From contig NZ_JAPPSQ010000010.1 of the NCBI RefSeq assembly GCF_026652115.1, forward strand, positions 1 to 64,000: a stretch of DNA of 64,000 nucleotides. The letters are read 5' to 3'. Below the pieces are notes generated by a model. It did not search any database. It was given only the letters and a program-made list of their open reading frames with translations, and was not told the DNA's origin. The DNA comes from Algoriphagus sp. PAP.12 (GTDB taxonomy: Bacteria; Bacteroidota; Bacteroidia; Cytophagales; Cyclobacteriaceae). This document shows, piece by piece, positions 53,915-63,802 of the stretch; the first letter of the stretch is position 1; every line of letters starts with the position of its first letter. Both the position numbers and the translations under genes were made by a program.

Positions 53915-55368
53915 TATAGTTCTTTTCTTAATCTAGCAACAGGGATTTGTAACTGCTCTCTGTACTTAGCCACTGTTCTTCTGGCGATATTGTAGCCCTT
54001 TTTGTTCAGCATTTTCACCAACTTATCGTCAGAAAGTGGTTTCTTTTTATCCTCTTCATCTACCATTCCTTGAAGCACAGATTTCACTTCTCTGTTGCTC
54101 ACATCCTCTCCACTGTCAGTAGAGATTCCTTCAGAGAAAAAGTATTTCAATGGATAAACACCAAACTCAGTTTGAATTGCCTTACTATTTGCCACTCTGG
54201 AAACAGTAGAAATATCCATATCGATTTTTTCGGCAATATCCTTCAAGATCATTGGACGAAGGTTTGTCTCATCTCCATCCAAAAAGAACTCTTTTTGATA
54301 TTGAAGAATAGCTTCCATGGTACGCAACAAAGTGTTTTGTCTTTGCTTGATCGCATCAATAAACCATTTTGCAGCATCTAGCTTTTGCTTAACAAAAGTG
54401 ACTGTGTCTTTCAGCTTTTTATCCTTTTTGTCTGACTTATCATAAGCATCAAACATATCCGCATAAGATCTGGAAATCCTTAATTCAGGTGCATTTTTGG
54501 AATTAAGACTGATTTCTAATTTTCCTGAATTATTTGTCAGAATAAAATCAGGTATGATATATTGTGTCCGAACCAAACCGTCGGAAATCCCTCCCGGTTT
54601 CGGGTTCAATCTTGTAATTAGATTGACTGCTTCTTTGGTTTCTTCTTCAGTCAATTCACATTTTCTCTGGATTTTGGAATAATGCTTCTTCGTAAATTCT
54701 TCAAAGCAATCATGCAAAATTCGAAGTGCATGCATGATCACAGGATCATCTGGATGCTCTTTTCTTTCCAATTGCAAGATCAGGCATTCCTGAAGGTTAC
54801 GAGAGGCGATACCGGCTGGATCAAATGACTGGATCTTTCTTAAGATTTCTTCTAACTCATCGATATCTGTCTCTATATTTTGGGAAAAGGCCAAATCATT
54901 GATGATAGCCTCCAAATCTCTACGGATATAGCCATCATTCTCTATACTTCCGATCAATTGTTGCCCAATAACCTTTTGTCTTTCATCCAGCTTCAAATAA
55001 TTCAATTGCTGAATCAGCTGCTCATGAAGAGAGGCTTGAGAAGAAATTGGGATCTCTCGATCTTCCTCGTCAGAATTGTAATTCCCATCACCCTGCATCT
55101 TATACCCTCCGTACTCATCATCGAGATATTCATCCAGATTAATATCTCTATCATCTGTAGGAATATCATCATCATAGCTATCCTCAAACTCTTCCTGAGT
55201 AGACTCTTCTTTCTCTTCTCTACCTTCTTCCAACGCTGGATTCACCTCTAATTCTTCCTCAATTCTAGCATCCAATTCGGCTGTAGGAACCTGCAACAGC
55301 TTGATAAATTGGATCTGTTGGGGGGAAAGCTTCTGTGAAAGTGTCTGACTAAGATGTAGCTTTTGCAT
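53914..55368 (-). CDS. rpoN: RNA polymerase sigma-54 factor
   Basis: 484 residues. Region I at the N-terminus is Gln- and Leu-rich (LSQTLSQKLSPQQIQFIKLLQ) and contacts activators. It is followed by an acidic region II (about 52-105, many Asp and Glu). The core-binding domain contains IQSFDPAGIASRNLQECL, a DNA-binding helix-turn-helix is in KDIAEKIDMDISTVSRVANSK, and the RpoN box ARRTVAKYR is at 462-470. It directs transcription from -24/-12 promoters and needs an enhancer-binding ATPase, none of which is encoded in this window. It is divergent from asnS (176 bases). Confidence 0.96.
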   Translation of the reverse strand: MQKLHLSQTLSQKLSPQQIQFIKLLQVPTAELDARIEEELEVNPALEEGREEKEESTQEEFEDSYDDDIPTDDRDINLDEYLDDEYGGYKMQGDGNYNSDEEDREIPISSQASLHEQLIQQLNYLKLDERQKVIGQQLIGSIENDGYIRRDLEAIINDLAFSQNIETDIDELEEILRKIQSFDPAGIASRNLQECLILQLERKEHPDDPVIMHALRILHDCFEEFTKKHYSKIQRKCELTEEETKEAVNLITRLNPKPGGISDGLVRTQYIIPDFILTNNSGKLEISLNSKNAPELRISRSYADMFDAYDKSDKKDKKLKDTVTFVKQKLDAAKWFIDAIKQRQNTLLRTMEAILQYQKEFFLDGDETNLRPMILKDIAEKIDMDISTVSRVANSKAIQTEFGVYPLKYFFSEGISTDSGEDVSNREVKSVLQGMVDEEDKKKPLSDDKLVKMLNKKGYNIARRTVAKYREQLQIPVARLRKEL

Positions 55369-55544
55369 GTATGATTGAGTAAAACCTGCAATTTGGGTTC
55401 AAAAAAGGCCTTTTCTCATGAAAAAGCCCTGAACTCAAAGTTAGGAAAAACGAGCAAATTTTTGATAAAAAGGTGATTTAATCGTTTTTTTGCAAACTAT
55501 AAAAAAATAGTCGCTCTGCGCTGTTTTAAACTTTATTCGAAATC

Positions 55545-56996
55545 ATGGCATTCAACAAAAGGGTCAAAATCAAGACCATCCTGGATCAAAATCCAATTGG
55601 CAGTGAACTTACCATCATGGGATGGGTAAGAACCAAACGTTCCAACAAAAACGTCACCTTCATTGCGATGAATGACGGCTCAGTTATTACTAATTATCAA
55701 GTAGTAGCTGATCCCAATTTGATTTCTGAAGACGTATTGAAAAAATGCAGCACGGGTGCTTGTCTAAAAATCACAGGAACTGTGGTAGAATCTCAAGGAT
55801 CGGGACAAGCTTCTGAATTGAATGCAATTTCCATCGAAGTATTAGGTGAAGCAGATCCTGAAAAATATCCACTTCAGCCTAAAAAGCACTCATTGGAATT
55901 CTTGAGAGAAATCGCCCACCTAAGAATGCGTACCAATACGTTTGGTGCCGTTTTCAGAGTGCGCCATGCTTTGGCTTTTGCTGTGCACCAGTATTTCAAC
56001 AACAAAGGCTTTTTCTACATCCATACTCCAATCATCACTGCTTCCGATGCAGAAGGTGCCGGTGAAACATTCAAGGTAACCACTTTGGACTTAGCTAACC
56101 CTCCAAGAACAGAGGAGGGAGCTATTGATTTCAAACAGGATTTCTTCGAAAGAGAAGCAAACTTGACAGTTTCTGGACAATTAGAAGGTGAATTGGCAGC
56201 GATGGCTCTTTCTGAGATCTATACTTTCGGACCTACCTTCCGTGCCGAAAACTCCAACACTACCCGTCACCTAGCGGAATTCTGGATGATCGAACCGGAA
56301 ATGGCATTTTATGACGCAGAAGACAATGCAGATTTGGCTGAGGAATTCTTGAAATACTTGATCCAATATGCTTTAGAGAACTGCATAGATGATTTAAAAT
56401 TCTTAGAATCAAGATTGCTTGACGAGGAAAAATCAAAACCAGCAGATCAGCGTTCTGAATTAGGGTTGATTGATAAGTTGAAATTTGTTTTGGAAAACGA
56501 ATTCGTAAGAATCACTTACACCGAAGCGATTGAAATCTTGAAAAGATCGAAACCAAATCAGAAGAAAAAATTCCAATATTTAATCGAAGAGTGGGGAGCT
56601 GATTTACAATCAGAGCACGAAAGATATTTGGTTGAGAAGCATTTCAAAAAGCCAGTTATATTAACTGACTATCCGAAAGAAATCAAGTCTTTCTACATGC
56701 GTCAGAATGAAGATGGGAAGACCGTAGCAGCGATGGACATCCTTTTCCCAGGGATCGGAGAAATCGTAGGTGGTTCTCAGCGTGAAGAGAGAATGGACGT
56801 TCTTCTAAAAAGAATGGAAGAAATGAACATCCCAACTGAGGAGATGTGGTGGTTCTTGGATACCAGAAGATTTGGATCCACTCCACACGCAGGCTTTGGA
56901 TTAGGCTTTGAAAGAATGGTCCAGTTCGTTACTGGTATGGGCAATATTCGAGACGTAATTGCTTTTCCTCGAACTCCAGGAAACGCAGAATTTTAA
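55545..56996 (+). CDS. asnS: Asparagine--tRNA ligase
   Basis: A class IIb aminoacyl-tRNA synthetase of 483 residues, charging tRNA-Asn with asparagine. The N-terminal OB fold (about 15-115) includes [23 protein letters not shown], shown here only in part by [15 protein letters not shown]. Motif 2 is [21 protein letters not shown], recognisable from FRAENSNT and HLAEFWM. Motif 3 is [15 protein letters not shown] near the C-terminus. HAGFGLG and the class IIb architecture distinguish it from AspRS. The presence of a full AsnRS means Asn-tRNA does not have to be made by amidation. Confidence 0.97.
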   Translation: MAFNKRVKIKTILDQNPIGSELTIMGWVRTKRSNKNVTFIAMNDGSVITNYQVVADPNLISEDVLKKCSTGACLKITGTVVESQGSGQASELNAISIEVLGEADPEKYPLQPKKHSLEFLREIAHLRMRTNTFGAVFRVRHALAFAVHQYFNNKGFFYIHTPIITASDAEGAGETFKVTTLDLANPPRTEEGAIDFKQDFFEREANLTVSGQLEGELAAMALSEIYTFGPTFRAENSNTTRHLAEFWMIEPEMAFYDAEDNADLAEEFLKYLIQYALENCIDDLKFLESRLLDEEKSKPADQRSELGLIDKLKFVLENEFVRITYTEAIEILKRSKPNQKKKFQYLIEEWGADLQSEHERYLVEKHFKKPVILTDYPKEIKSFYMRQNEDGKTVAAMDILFPGIGEIVGGSQREERMDVLLKRMEEMNIPTEEMWWFLDTRRFGSTPHAGFGLGFERMVQFVTGMGNIRDVIAFPRTPGNAEF

Positions 56997-57003
56997 TTCT
57001 TTT

Positions 57004-57030
57004 ATCCCCGGCAAAAATGTCGGGGATTTT
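57004..57030 (+). terminator. Terminator after asnS
   Basis: 7-bp GC-rich stem ATCCCCG (57004-57010) and CGGGGAT (57021-57027) followed by T. It lies between the convergent asnS and sulfatase genes, and its end touches the sulfatase stop. Confidence 0.85.
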
Positions 57031-58532
57031 TATTTTTCAAAAATCCCATTATTCCCTTTTTCCAATACCTCCTTTAGGCCTTCCAAAGATTCCAATTTCT
57101 CAGGAGCAATATTTTTGGTTTCGTTAGGATCCTGTATTTGATCATACAACTCATACTCAGGACCATTTGAGCGATAATACCGGGTTAATCTATACTCAGA
57201 AGTCCGTACCGAATTCCCCTGATTGAAATAGCTGTAGGCGGTATTTCTCCAACTTTTAAGTTCAGGATTCTTCATTAATTCTACCAAACTCTCTCCATCC
57301 AGCTTTTCTGAAGGTTTTACACCAGTCAGTTCCAACAAAGTGGGAGCAATATCCACTGTGCTGACTATCTGATTGATGTAATTTCCTTTTCCGTCAGGAG
57401 TTTTTATCATTAAAACAGATTGTAATGCCCAATCAAAAAGCGTATGCTTTCCCCAAACTAAATCATCCCCCAAATGCCAGCCATGATCTCCCCAGATTAC
57501 GACAATAGTATTTTCAGCTAGACCTTGCTTTTCTAATTCATCTAATACTTTTCCAATCTGAGCATCTACATAGCTTACAGAAGCTAAATAGGCATGTCTA
57601 ATTTTTCTAGCATATTCATCGGAAACGGCATGATCCAAACCTGCTTTTTCCTCCCCTAAGGCATATTGATTAAACTCACCACTTGTAATCAAACTGGCAG
57701 CTGCAGAACCTTCCGGTATGGCAGTAAAGGGGGCCAATGGAATTCCAGACTCCTCATACAAATCCCAATATTTCTTGGGTGCTGTAAAAGGCAAGTGAGG
57801 TTTAAAAAAGCCAACACCTAAAAAAAATGGTTCTTGTCGCTCTTTTAATTCACTCAATTTATCAATCGCCAATTCAGCGGTCAAACCATCAGGATAGCCA
57901 GTATCTTCCGCTTCCGCAGACTCGTAGGGCTTCACTTGTTTATTCATCCCCGTCCGATTGCTTCCATCGGCATAGCCAAAAAATGCATTATGGCCAGTAC
58001 CCCATTTTCCAGAATCAAAGAGCATTTCATCCCATGTTCCTGGTAATTCTAACTGGTTACTTTTGGGCTCGTCGTATTCGTAAACATAACCATCCGGATG
58101 ATGCGATAATTTCCCAATTCCAACGGTATAGAATCCATTTTCTCGAAGGTCTTGTACAAAAGTCTTAGGCCTTTCGCTTTCTGGCTTGTTGGAGATATTA
58201 TTAACTGCGGCCATATTACTCAAATCACCTTTGGATTTCGGCAGTTTCCCTACTAGCATACTATATCTAGAGGCTCCACATGTTGGAACAGTTACAAAGT
58301 GGTTCTGAAAAACAGAACTTTTAGATGCAAACTGGTCTAGATTAGGAGTATAGGTGTAACTTTTCCCATAAGCACCTAATTCTGGCCGTAAATCATCCAC
58401 TGCTATAAAAAGAATATTGGGTTTCTTGGGCATATTCTGAGCATGAAGATTCCAGTCTTGAAAAAGGAAAATAACTACCAAGGCTAAGAAATGCCGAAAA
58501 GACAGATTCATAAAATTTAAATTTTTAATCAA
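57030..58532 (-). CDS. Secreted sulfatase, iduronate-2-sulfatase-like (CGASR active site)
   Basis: 500 residues, signal peptide to about residue 32 (LHA-Q). The Asp pair is D46-D47 in AVDDLRPELGAYG, a stretch typical of iduronate-2-sulfatase relatives. The formylglycine motif is C85-G-A-S-R89. GFFKPHLPF and VIWGDHGWHLGDDLVWGKHTLFD supply the remaining metal and sulfate ligands. It would remove sulfate from a uronic-acid-containing or similar glycan in the periplasm after Cys85 is converted to formylglycine. It belongs to a third sulfatase subfamily in this window and is not clustered with glycan-degrading enzymes. Confidence 0.92.
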   Translation of the reverse strand: MIKNLNFMNLSFRHFLALVVIFLFQDWNLHAQNMPKKPNILFIAVDDLRPELGAYGKSYTYTPNLDQFASKSSVFQNHFVTVPTCGASRYSMLVGKLPKSKGDLSNMAAVNNISNKPESERPKTFVQDLRENGFYTVGIGKLSHHPDGYVYEYDEPKSNQLELPGTWDEMLFDSGKWGTGHNAFFGYADGSNRTGMNKQVKPYESAEAEDTGYPDGLTAELAIDKLSELKERQEPFFLGVGFFKPHLPFTAPKKYWDLYEESGIPLAPFTAIPEGSAAASLITSGEFNQYALGEEKAGLDHAVSDEYARKIRHAYLASVSYVDAQIGKVLDELEKQGLAENTIVVIWGDHGWHLGDDLVWGKHTLFDWALQSVLMIKTPDGKGNYINQIVSTVDIAPTLLELTGVKPSEKLDGESLVELMKNPELKSWRNTAYSYFNQGNSVRTSEYRLTRYYRSNGPEYELYDQIQDPNETKNIAPEKLESLEGLKEVLEKGNNGIFEK

Positions 58533-58601
58533 TTTAAGGATTGAGTGTAGTAATCCAGTCCTGAAATGAGGAGAATTCTTTGGATAAAAAAACCGAGACG
58601 A

Positions 58602-59789
58602 TTAACTCACTACTTTTACTCTTCTTGCCAATGGAATACAGAGCAAGCTGAAGAAAATAGCCAAATAGCCAACCATATTAAAATTAGTCAGCTGACCAGT
58701 TGCACTTTCCCCAATAATCAACCCAGCGATCAGGGATGCCAATCCTGCCACCAACTGCTGGATTGCAGAGTTAAAACTCAAGAAACTCCCACGGTTTTCT
58801 GGCCTTGCTGTCCCCGTGATTATTGCTGCAGCAGGCACATACCTCCCGTTGGAAGTCACAAAAAACATCGTTGTAATGATTAACACCAATGGCACTGGTG
58901 TGATACCCAAATGGGTAATAATTCCAATCGGAATGACATTGAGTGCCATGAAAATCGTAAAAACCTTAAGCTTCCCAAATTTATCAGAAAGTTTACCTAC
59001 CCACGGGGAGGTGAAAATCGTAAATGCTCCGCCTGCAATATAGATATAGGTCAATTGCATTTCGGTAAACCCGACATTGGCAACATTATAAGGGCTCAAG
59101 AATGGAATAATCATGAACTGACCAAACATCATCATCACTGAAAGAGCGATTGCCCTCATTTGATTTGAGTTACTTGTTACTCGCTTTACTACTTCAACTG
59201 GTTTAGGCTTTTCTATTTCTTTATCCAAGTGATCAGTAATATTAGGAATGAACTTAATAATCATCCCCAAGCTCACAACGGACAATCCAGTCAAGATATA
59301 AAACGGAGTATGCCAATCAGACAAACTAGCTAAAAACAACCCCAAAGGAACACCTAGAACAGAGGCCAATGAAAAGGCTGCCATCACCAAACCCATCGCT
59401 CGGCCTCTTCTTGAATCAGGAATCACGTCACCAATGATAGCCAAAATCAGAGCAGAAGTAAGGCCGCCAAAGAAGCCGGAGATAACCCTTGCAAATAGAA
59501 GAATATGGTAATTTGGAGAAAGTGCACAGCCTAATGTGGCAATAGAGAACCCTATATAAACCCACAATAGAATCGTCTTACGATCGAATCGATCCAAAAA
59601 GAATGCTCCAAAAAAACTTGAAGCTCCAGCGCTAAAAGTATAGGATGATACTAAAAGACCAAACTCCCTAGGAGAAATCTCAAAGACTCTCATTAATTGT
59701 GGCCCTAGTGGCATTAGAATCATAAAATCCACAATGTGGATAAAATTGATTGCTGCAAGGGTCCAGAGTAGTAGCTTCTCCTTATTCAT
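58602..59789 (-). CDS. MFS transporter, DHA1-like (drug or sugar efflux)
   Basis: 395 residues with twelve hydrophobic segments. FFLDRFDRKTILLW after helix 2 is the motif A loop (DRxxRK), and LILAIIGDVIPDSRRGRAMG and AAFSLASVLGVPLGL correspond to helix 4-5 and the motif C antiporter region. These are typical of DHA1-type proton-coupled exporters such as AraJ-like proteins. The substrate is unknown. It stands alone on the minus strand, 69 bases upstream of the sulfatase in transcription order. Confidence 0.87.
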   Translation of the reverse strand: MNKEKLLLWTLAAINFIHIVDFMILMPLGPQLMRVFEISPREFGLLVSSYTFSAGASSFFGAFFLDRFDRKTILLWVYIGFSIATLGCALSPNYHILLFARVISGFFGGLTSALILAIIGDVIPDSRRGRAMGLVMAAFSLASVLGVPLGLFLASLSDWHTPFYILTGLSVVSLGMIIKFIPNITDHLDKEIEKPKPVEVVKRVTSNSNQMRAIALSVMMMFGQFMIIPFLSPYNVANVGFTEMQLTYIYIAGGAFTIFTSPWVGKLSDKFGKLKVFTIFMALNVIPIGIITHLGITPVPLVLIITTMFFVTSNGRYVPAAAIITGTARPENRGSFLSFNSAIQQLVAGLASLIAGLIIGESATGQLTNFNMVGYLAIFFSLLCIPLARRVKVVS

Positions 59790-59846
59790 AAAAATACTTT
59801 AACGCAAAACCCTAAGTAAAACTTAATAGTTTCGTTGGTGAGAATT

Positions 59847-61316
59847 TTAAACGCTTAATTTCAGATAGGTTTCCGGAATCGCTTCGATAATATCAGAGGC
59901 AATTGTCCCCCTCCTTTTCTTTGCGCCAGCAATCTCACCTGCCAATCCATGATGATATACCCCACAAAGCGCTGCAGAGTCCGAAGAATACCCCATGCCT
60001 AGGTAGGCTGTTATCATACCGGTCAAAGTATCACCAGATCCCGCCGTTGCCATATAAGGAGATCCAGAGCTATTGACAACCTGTCTCCCATCAGGAAGAG
60101 AAATAACTGTATTTGCCCCTTTGAGCACAAGAATGAGCTGATGTTTGGTAGCAAACTCTTTAGCCTTTTGAACACGTTCGATATGGCTACCAAATTCTCC
60201 AATCAGTCGGCCAAATTCACCTACATGAGGAGTTAAAATACTCCCCTTAGGTAATTTTTCTATAATTTCAGGATGCTTTGCCAAAAGATTGATTCCATCT
60301 GCATCAACCACAATTGGTTTATGAAAATCCTTTAGTAATAGTTCCATCAAATTCCTTCGATGATCTAGACCCCACCCTGGGCCAATACCAATAGCATCAT
60401 AATATCCAGCATTCGGGATCAGGCCCCAATTACACATTACTTCTGGTACTGACGTTTGTAGAATATGGTGTTCACTCTCCTCCACGTGACAGGTTACTAA
60501 ACCAGCCCCAGTCCTCAATGCACTTTTAGATGCAAGAACCATAGCCCCCATTTTTCCTAAACTACCACCTACCAATAATATTTTTCCAAAATCTCCTTTG
60601 TGAGAAAACCTTGTAAATTTCTTATGCAAAGCGGGGACGTCACTCTCTTGAAGAAAATACATCTCTCCTTCAAATTCATTATATAATTCAGGATCTATTT
60701 GAATATCTCCGACTACTAAGTCACCAACTAAATTGGCATTTTCAGGAATCAATAACGCTTCTTTTGGGGATGCTAAAGTAAAAGTCAAATCTGAAATAAC
60801 TACCAGTCCTCTACTTATACCTTCGGAATGTAACCCACTTGGAATATCAATAGAGATTTTATATCCATAAAGCTCATTGATTTTTGAGACCACCATTTGA
60901 GCATCTTCTCTTAATTCTCCATTGAAGCCAACCCCAAGAAAAGCATCAATTATAATTGGAAAACCAATTTGAACTTCAAAATCCTTAAGAAAAACTTCTT
61001 TGACTTTTGTTGGAAGCATTTCAAGATTTCTCGCAGAATCAGAGCTTAATTTGGCATTTTCAGGAAAGCATTTGACAACAGTTACTTGAAAGTTCTTTTG
61101 TGAAATCAGCCTTGCAATTACTAATCCATCTCCTCCATTATTCCCTGCACCTACAAAGATCAAAACGTTACGGTCCTTGGAAAAATCTTGCTCATAAAAC
61201 CATTTTTCAAAGGCCAAACCGGCTCGTTCCATTAATTCATAGGACTGAATTTCTTCCTTATCACAGGCGAGTTTATCAAGCCTCTTAACATCGGAGCCTT
61301 TTAATATTTTGATCAT
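59847..61316 (-). CDS. nnr: Bifunctional NAD(P)H-hydrate epimerase / ADP-dependent dehydratase
   Basis: 489 residues that repair damaged NADH and NADPH hydrates in the cytosol. The N-terminal epimerase domain (about 1-215) shows QSYELMERAGLAF, VGAGNNGGDGLVIAR (GAGNNGGDG at 56-64) and IDIPSGLHSEG. The C-terminal ribokinase-like dehydratase domain (about 235-489) shows GKILLVGGSLGKMGAMVLA, IGIGPGWG, VVDADGINLLA, LTPHVGEFGRL and GSGDTLTGM. The fusion is the normal bacterial form. Its start is 4 bases after the stop of the UMF1-type transporter, so they share a transcript. Confidence 0.95.
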   Translation of the reverse strand: MIKILKGSDVKRLDKLACDKEEIQSYELMERAGLAFEKWFYEQDFSKDRNVLIFVGAGNNGGDGLVIARLISQKNFQVTVVKCFPENAKLSSDSARNLEMLPTKVKEVFLKDFEVQIGFPIIIDAFLGVGFNGELREDAQMVVSKINELYGYKISIDIPSGLHSEGISRGLVVISDLTFTLASPKEALLIPENANLVGDLVVGDIQIDPELYNEFEGEMYFLQESDVPALHKKFTRFSHKGDFGKILLVGGSLGKMGAMVLASKSALRTGAGLVTCHVEESEHHILQTSVPEVMCNWGLIPNAGYYDAIGIGPGWGLDHRRNLMELLLKDFHKPIVVDADGINLLAKHPEIIEKLPKGSILTPHVGEFGRLIGEFGSHIERVQKAKEFATKHQLILVLKGANTVISLPDGRQVVNSSGSPYMATAGSGDTLTGMITAYLGMGYSSDSAALCGVYHHGLAGEIAGAKKRRGTIASDIIEAIPETYLKLSV

Positions 61317-61320
61317 CCTT

Positions 61321-62634
61321 TTAATTGGATTGAGGTGAAAGTTGATTCTTCGGAATACTGACTAGCATTAGAAAGCCTAATCCTACCAAAAAGAAAATTC
61401 CTAAAGTCAATGCTGAATTTCGCATACTACCCGTAAACTGCTCAATAACACCATAGGAGAACGTCCCGATTACGATAGCAAGCTTTTCAGTCACATCATA
61501 AAATGAGAAAAAAGAGGCGTGCTCGGTGGTAGATTTAGGAATTAATTTAGAAAACGTTGATCTAGAAAGCGATTGAATTCCTCCCATTACCAAGCCAACA
61601 ACGAAAGCTAAAGCATAAAACTCATAGACCGTGTAAACATAATATGCAGCTCCACAGATTCCTGTCCAAATAAGAACCATAATGACCAAACTCAATTTGT
61701 TACCGTATTTTTTAGAAAGAAACGCGAAAAAATAACTTCCAATAATGCCAACAAACTGGATAATCAAAATAGTCAAGATCAATTGATCTCCTGGTAAGCC
61801 TAATTCTTTATCTCCAAAGGAAGCAGCTAAATACATAACCGTTTGAACGCCCATGGAATAAAAGAAAAATGAAGCTAGGAATCGATTCATGACTTTAATT
61901 CCCCGGACTTCCTTGAATACTTTCCTTATTTCCTGATACCCATGAAAGAGTAATTCTCGTTTAATTTTTTTGTTATATGGATTCTTAGGCAGGACTCTAA
62001 ATGGTATCTGAGCAAAACCTGCCCACCATAGTCCAGTGATCAAAAAAGAAAGTCGAGCTGCAACTCCACCATCCGGTATTCCAAAAAGGTCAGGCATTTG
62101 AATCATCAACAAATTAACGACCAATAAGATTACAGATCCTATATAACCTAAGGCAAAACCTTTAGCACTCAAAAAGTCATATTCTTTCTCTTCAGAAATC
62201 TCTGGCAAATAGGCATTATAAAAAACAATACTCCCTGCATATCCTATACTAGCGGTAACACTACAAAGGATACCAAACTCCACATTACTTTCATCGAAAA
62301 AGAATAATCCAACACATGCAAGAGAACCTAGGTAGGCAAAGAATTTCATAAACTCCAATTTCTTTCCACTCGTATCTGCCATACCAGAAAGTAGAGGAGA
62401 AACTAAAGCAATTACCAAAAAAGAAAATGAAATAGAGTAGGAATACAAAACAGTGTTAACTATGTCAATGCCAAAAAATGACACAACATCACTCCCATCA
62501 ATTCCTTTGGTTACAGAATTATAGTAAACAGGAAAAATGGTAGAAGTTATCACCAAGCTATAGACAGAATTAGCCCAATCATACATGGCCCAAGCATTTT
62601 GGACCTTCTTTTTGTTTTTGAGATTTAACAACAT
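61321..62634 (-). CDS. MFS transporter of the UMF1 (Atg22-like) family
   Basis: 437 residues with about twelve hydrophobic segments. The N-terminal AWAMYDWANSVYSLVITSTIFPVYY is diagnostic for the UMF1 family. LLSGMADTSGKKLEFM, YNAYLPEISEEKEYDFLSAKGFALGY (seen in parts) and GLVMGGIQSLSRSTFSKLIP are further marks. Yeast Atg22 exports amino acids from the vacuole; bacterial substrates are unknown. It is the first gene of a two-gene unit with nnr, insulated from the upstream exbD genes by a terminator. Confidence 0.9.
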   Translation of the reverse strand: MLLNLKNKKKVQNAWAMYDWANSVYSLVITSTIFPVYYNSVTKGIDGSDVVSFFGIDIVNTVLYSYSISFSFLVIALVSPLLSGMADTSGKKLEFMKFFAYLGSLACVGLFFFDESNVEFGILCSVTASIGYAGSIVFYNAYLPEISEEKEYDFLSAKGFALGYIGSVILLVVNLLMIQMPDLFGIPDGGVAARLSFLITGLWWAGFAQIPFRVLPKNPYNKKIKRELLFHGYQEIRKVFKEVRGIKVMNRFLASFFFYSMGVQTVMYLAASFGDKELGLPGDQLILTILIIQFVGIIGSYFFAFLSKKYGNKLSLVIMVLIWTGICGAAYYVYTVYEFYALAFVVGLVMGGIQSLSRSTFSKLIPKSTTEHASFFSFYDVTEKLAIVIGTFSYGVIEQFTGSMRNSALTLGIFFLVGLGFLMLVSIPKNQLSPQSN

Positions 62635-62649
62635 GCGGGTATAAACAAT

Positions 62650-62680
62650 AAAAAAGCTGTCTCGATTAGGAGACAGCTTT
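62650..62680 (-). terminator. Terminator of the exbD operon
   Basis: Perfect 11-bp stem AAAGCTGTCTC (62653-62663) and GAGACAGCTTT (62670-62680), followed on the minus strand by further T from the A-run at 62651-62655. Confidence 0.9.
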
Positions 62681-62705
62681 AAATATAAAGAATTAAATCA
62701 ATTGA

Positions 62706-63167
62706 TTACTTCTGGAGTTTTCCTGTTGAAGCATATAATACACGACGTGCATCAGCTTCTCTTAATTCAGTTTGAACATCGGAAATAGGTCCCATCTTAA
62801 CATCTCTATCTACTTTCATAGAGATGGTGATCATTCCTCGATCTGCTTCTGGAAGCAAATCTCTTTCCTGGTTTACCCACTGAACTACATCTTCAGCACC
62901 AATCAAAACATCATTTGCTTGAACTTTAGGTTCAGAACCATACAATGCAGTATTCTTAGGCTTACCTATATAGATATAAGAAATCAATGTCTTCTTCTGC
63001 AATTTCTGAAGCTGAGTAGCTTGAGGAATTTTTTGCTCAACCAAGATATCTTGCTCTCTCAACACGGTTGTCACCATGAAGAAGAAAAGAAGCATAAAGA
63101 TGATATCTGGCAATGCTGAAGTAGGAATACTTTCTTCAGTTTTTGTCTTTTTGCTAAACTTTGCCAT
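62706..63167 (-). CDS. exbD: ExbD/TolR family protein (second of two)
   Basis: 153 residues, one N-terminal membrane helix (PDIIFMLLFFFMVTTVL) with the conserved Asp (D21) that carries protons in ExbD, then a periplasmic domain. With ExbB and TonB it energises outer membrane transporters such as the SusC proteins in this window. It follows the first exbD-like gene by one base. Two unequal ExbD proteins in tandem are common in Bacteroidota. Confidence 0.92.
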   Translation of the reverse strand: MAKFSKKTKTEESIPTSALPDIIFMLLFFFMVTTVLREQDILVEQKIPQATQLQKLQKKTLISYIYIGKPKNTALYGSEPKVQANDVLIGAEDVVQWVNQERDLLPEADRGMITISMKVDRDVKMGPISDVQTELREADARRVLYASTGKLQK

Positions 63168-63168
63168 A

Positions 63169-63801
63169 TCAACTACCTATTTTATCTGGTTCTGCAATTG
63201 AAATCGCCATAGGGATTCCTTCTTTACCTCTATCAATTAATGCTTCTTCAGCGTCATCTTTACCGGTAAGAGTTCTATACTCATCAGTGGTAAGATTTAC
63301 ACGCTCAGCATAAATATCAAAGTAAGCTTTCTTAGCTAAATCAAAGATCTCCAAATATTTCTCATAGCTAGTTCCACGGTTAGTTTTAATAGAAACTACT
63401 GCTTCACCAGGAGAATCAGAAGATTCAGGATCTCTTTTTACCTGAGCTTTCAAAGAAGCTGGCAAAGTGTTATACAATGCTGTTGCTTCTTCATCAGGTA
63501 GACCGAAATTCAAAACGAAAGCTTTGATTTCCGCATCCAAACCATCCGCATTATCTCTAAACTCGTCCTCGATAAGAAGTTGATCATTTGCGTTGATCAA
63601 GATATTAAAGATGTTACGCTCGTTTTTGTCAATTTCCGGCGGCGGGTTGTTCGGATCTAACTTCGGAGGCAGTACGTTTAAGATACCCTTATCCGAAGCG
63701 ATCGTTGTTGTGACAAGAAAGAAGATTAGAAGCAGGAAGGCGATGTCTGCCATCGAACCTGCATTAACCTCCTGACTTGGTCTATTTTTCTTCTTGCCCA
63801 T
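63169..63801 (-). CDS. exbD: ExbD/TolR family protein, long form (first of two)
   Basis: 210 residues. The cytosolic N-terminus KKKNRPSQEVNAGSMADIAF leads into one membrane helix (ADIAFLLLIFFLVTTTI) containing the proton-path Asp in SMADIAF. The periplasmic part is longer than in standard ExbD (about 135-145 residues in all), with an insert around DGLDAEIKAFVLNFGLPDEE. It starts one base after the stop of the small membrane protein, in one operon. Confidence 0.92.
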   Translation of the reverse strand: MGKKKNRPSQEVNAGSMADIAFLLLIFFLVTTTIASDKGILNVLPPKLDPNNPPPEIDKNERNIFNILINANDQLLIEDEFRDNADGLDAEIKAFVLNFGLPDEEATALYNTLPASLKAQVKRDPESSDSPGEAVVSIKTNRGTSYEKYLEIFDLAKKAYFDIYAERVNLTTDEYRTLTGKDDAEEALIDRGKEGIPMAISIAEPDKIGS

Positions 63802-63802
63802 A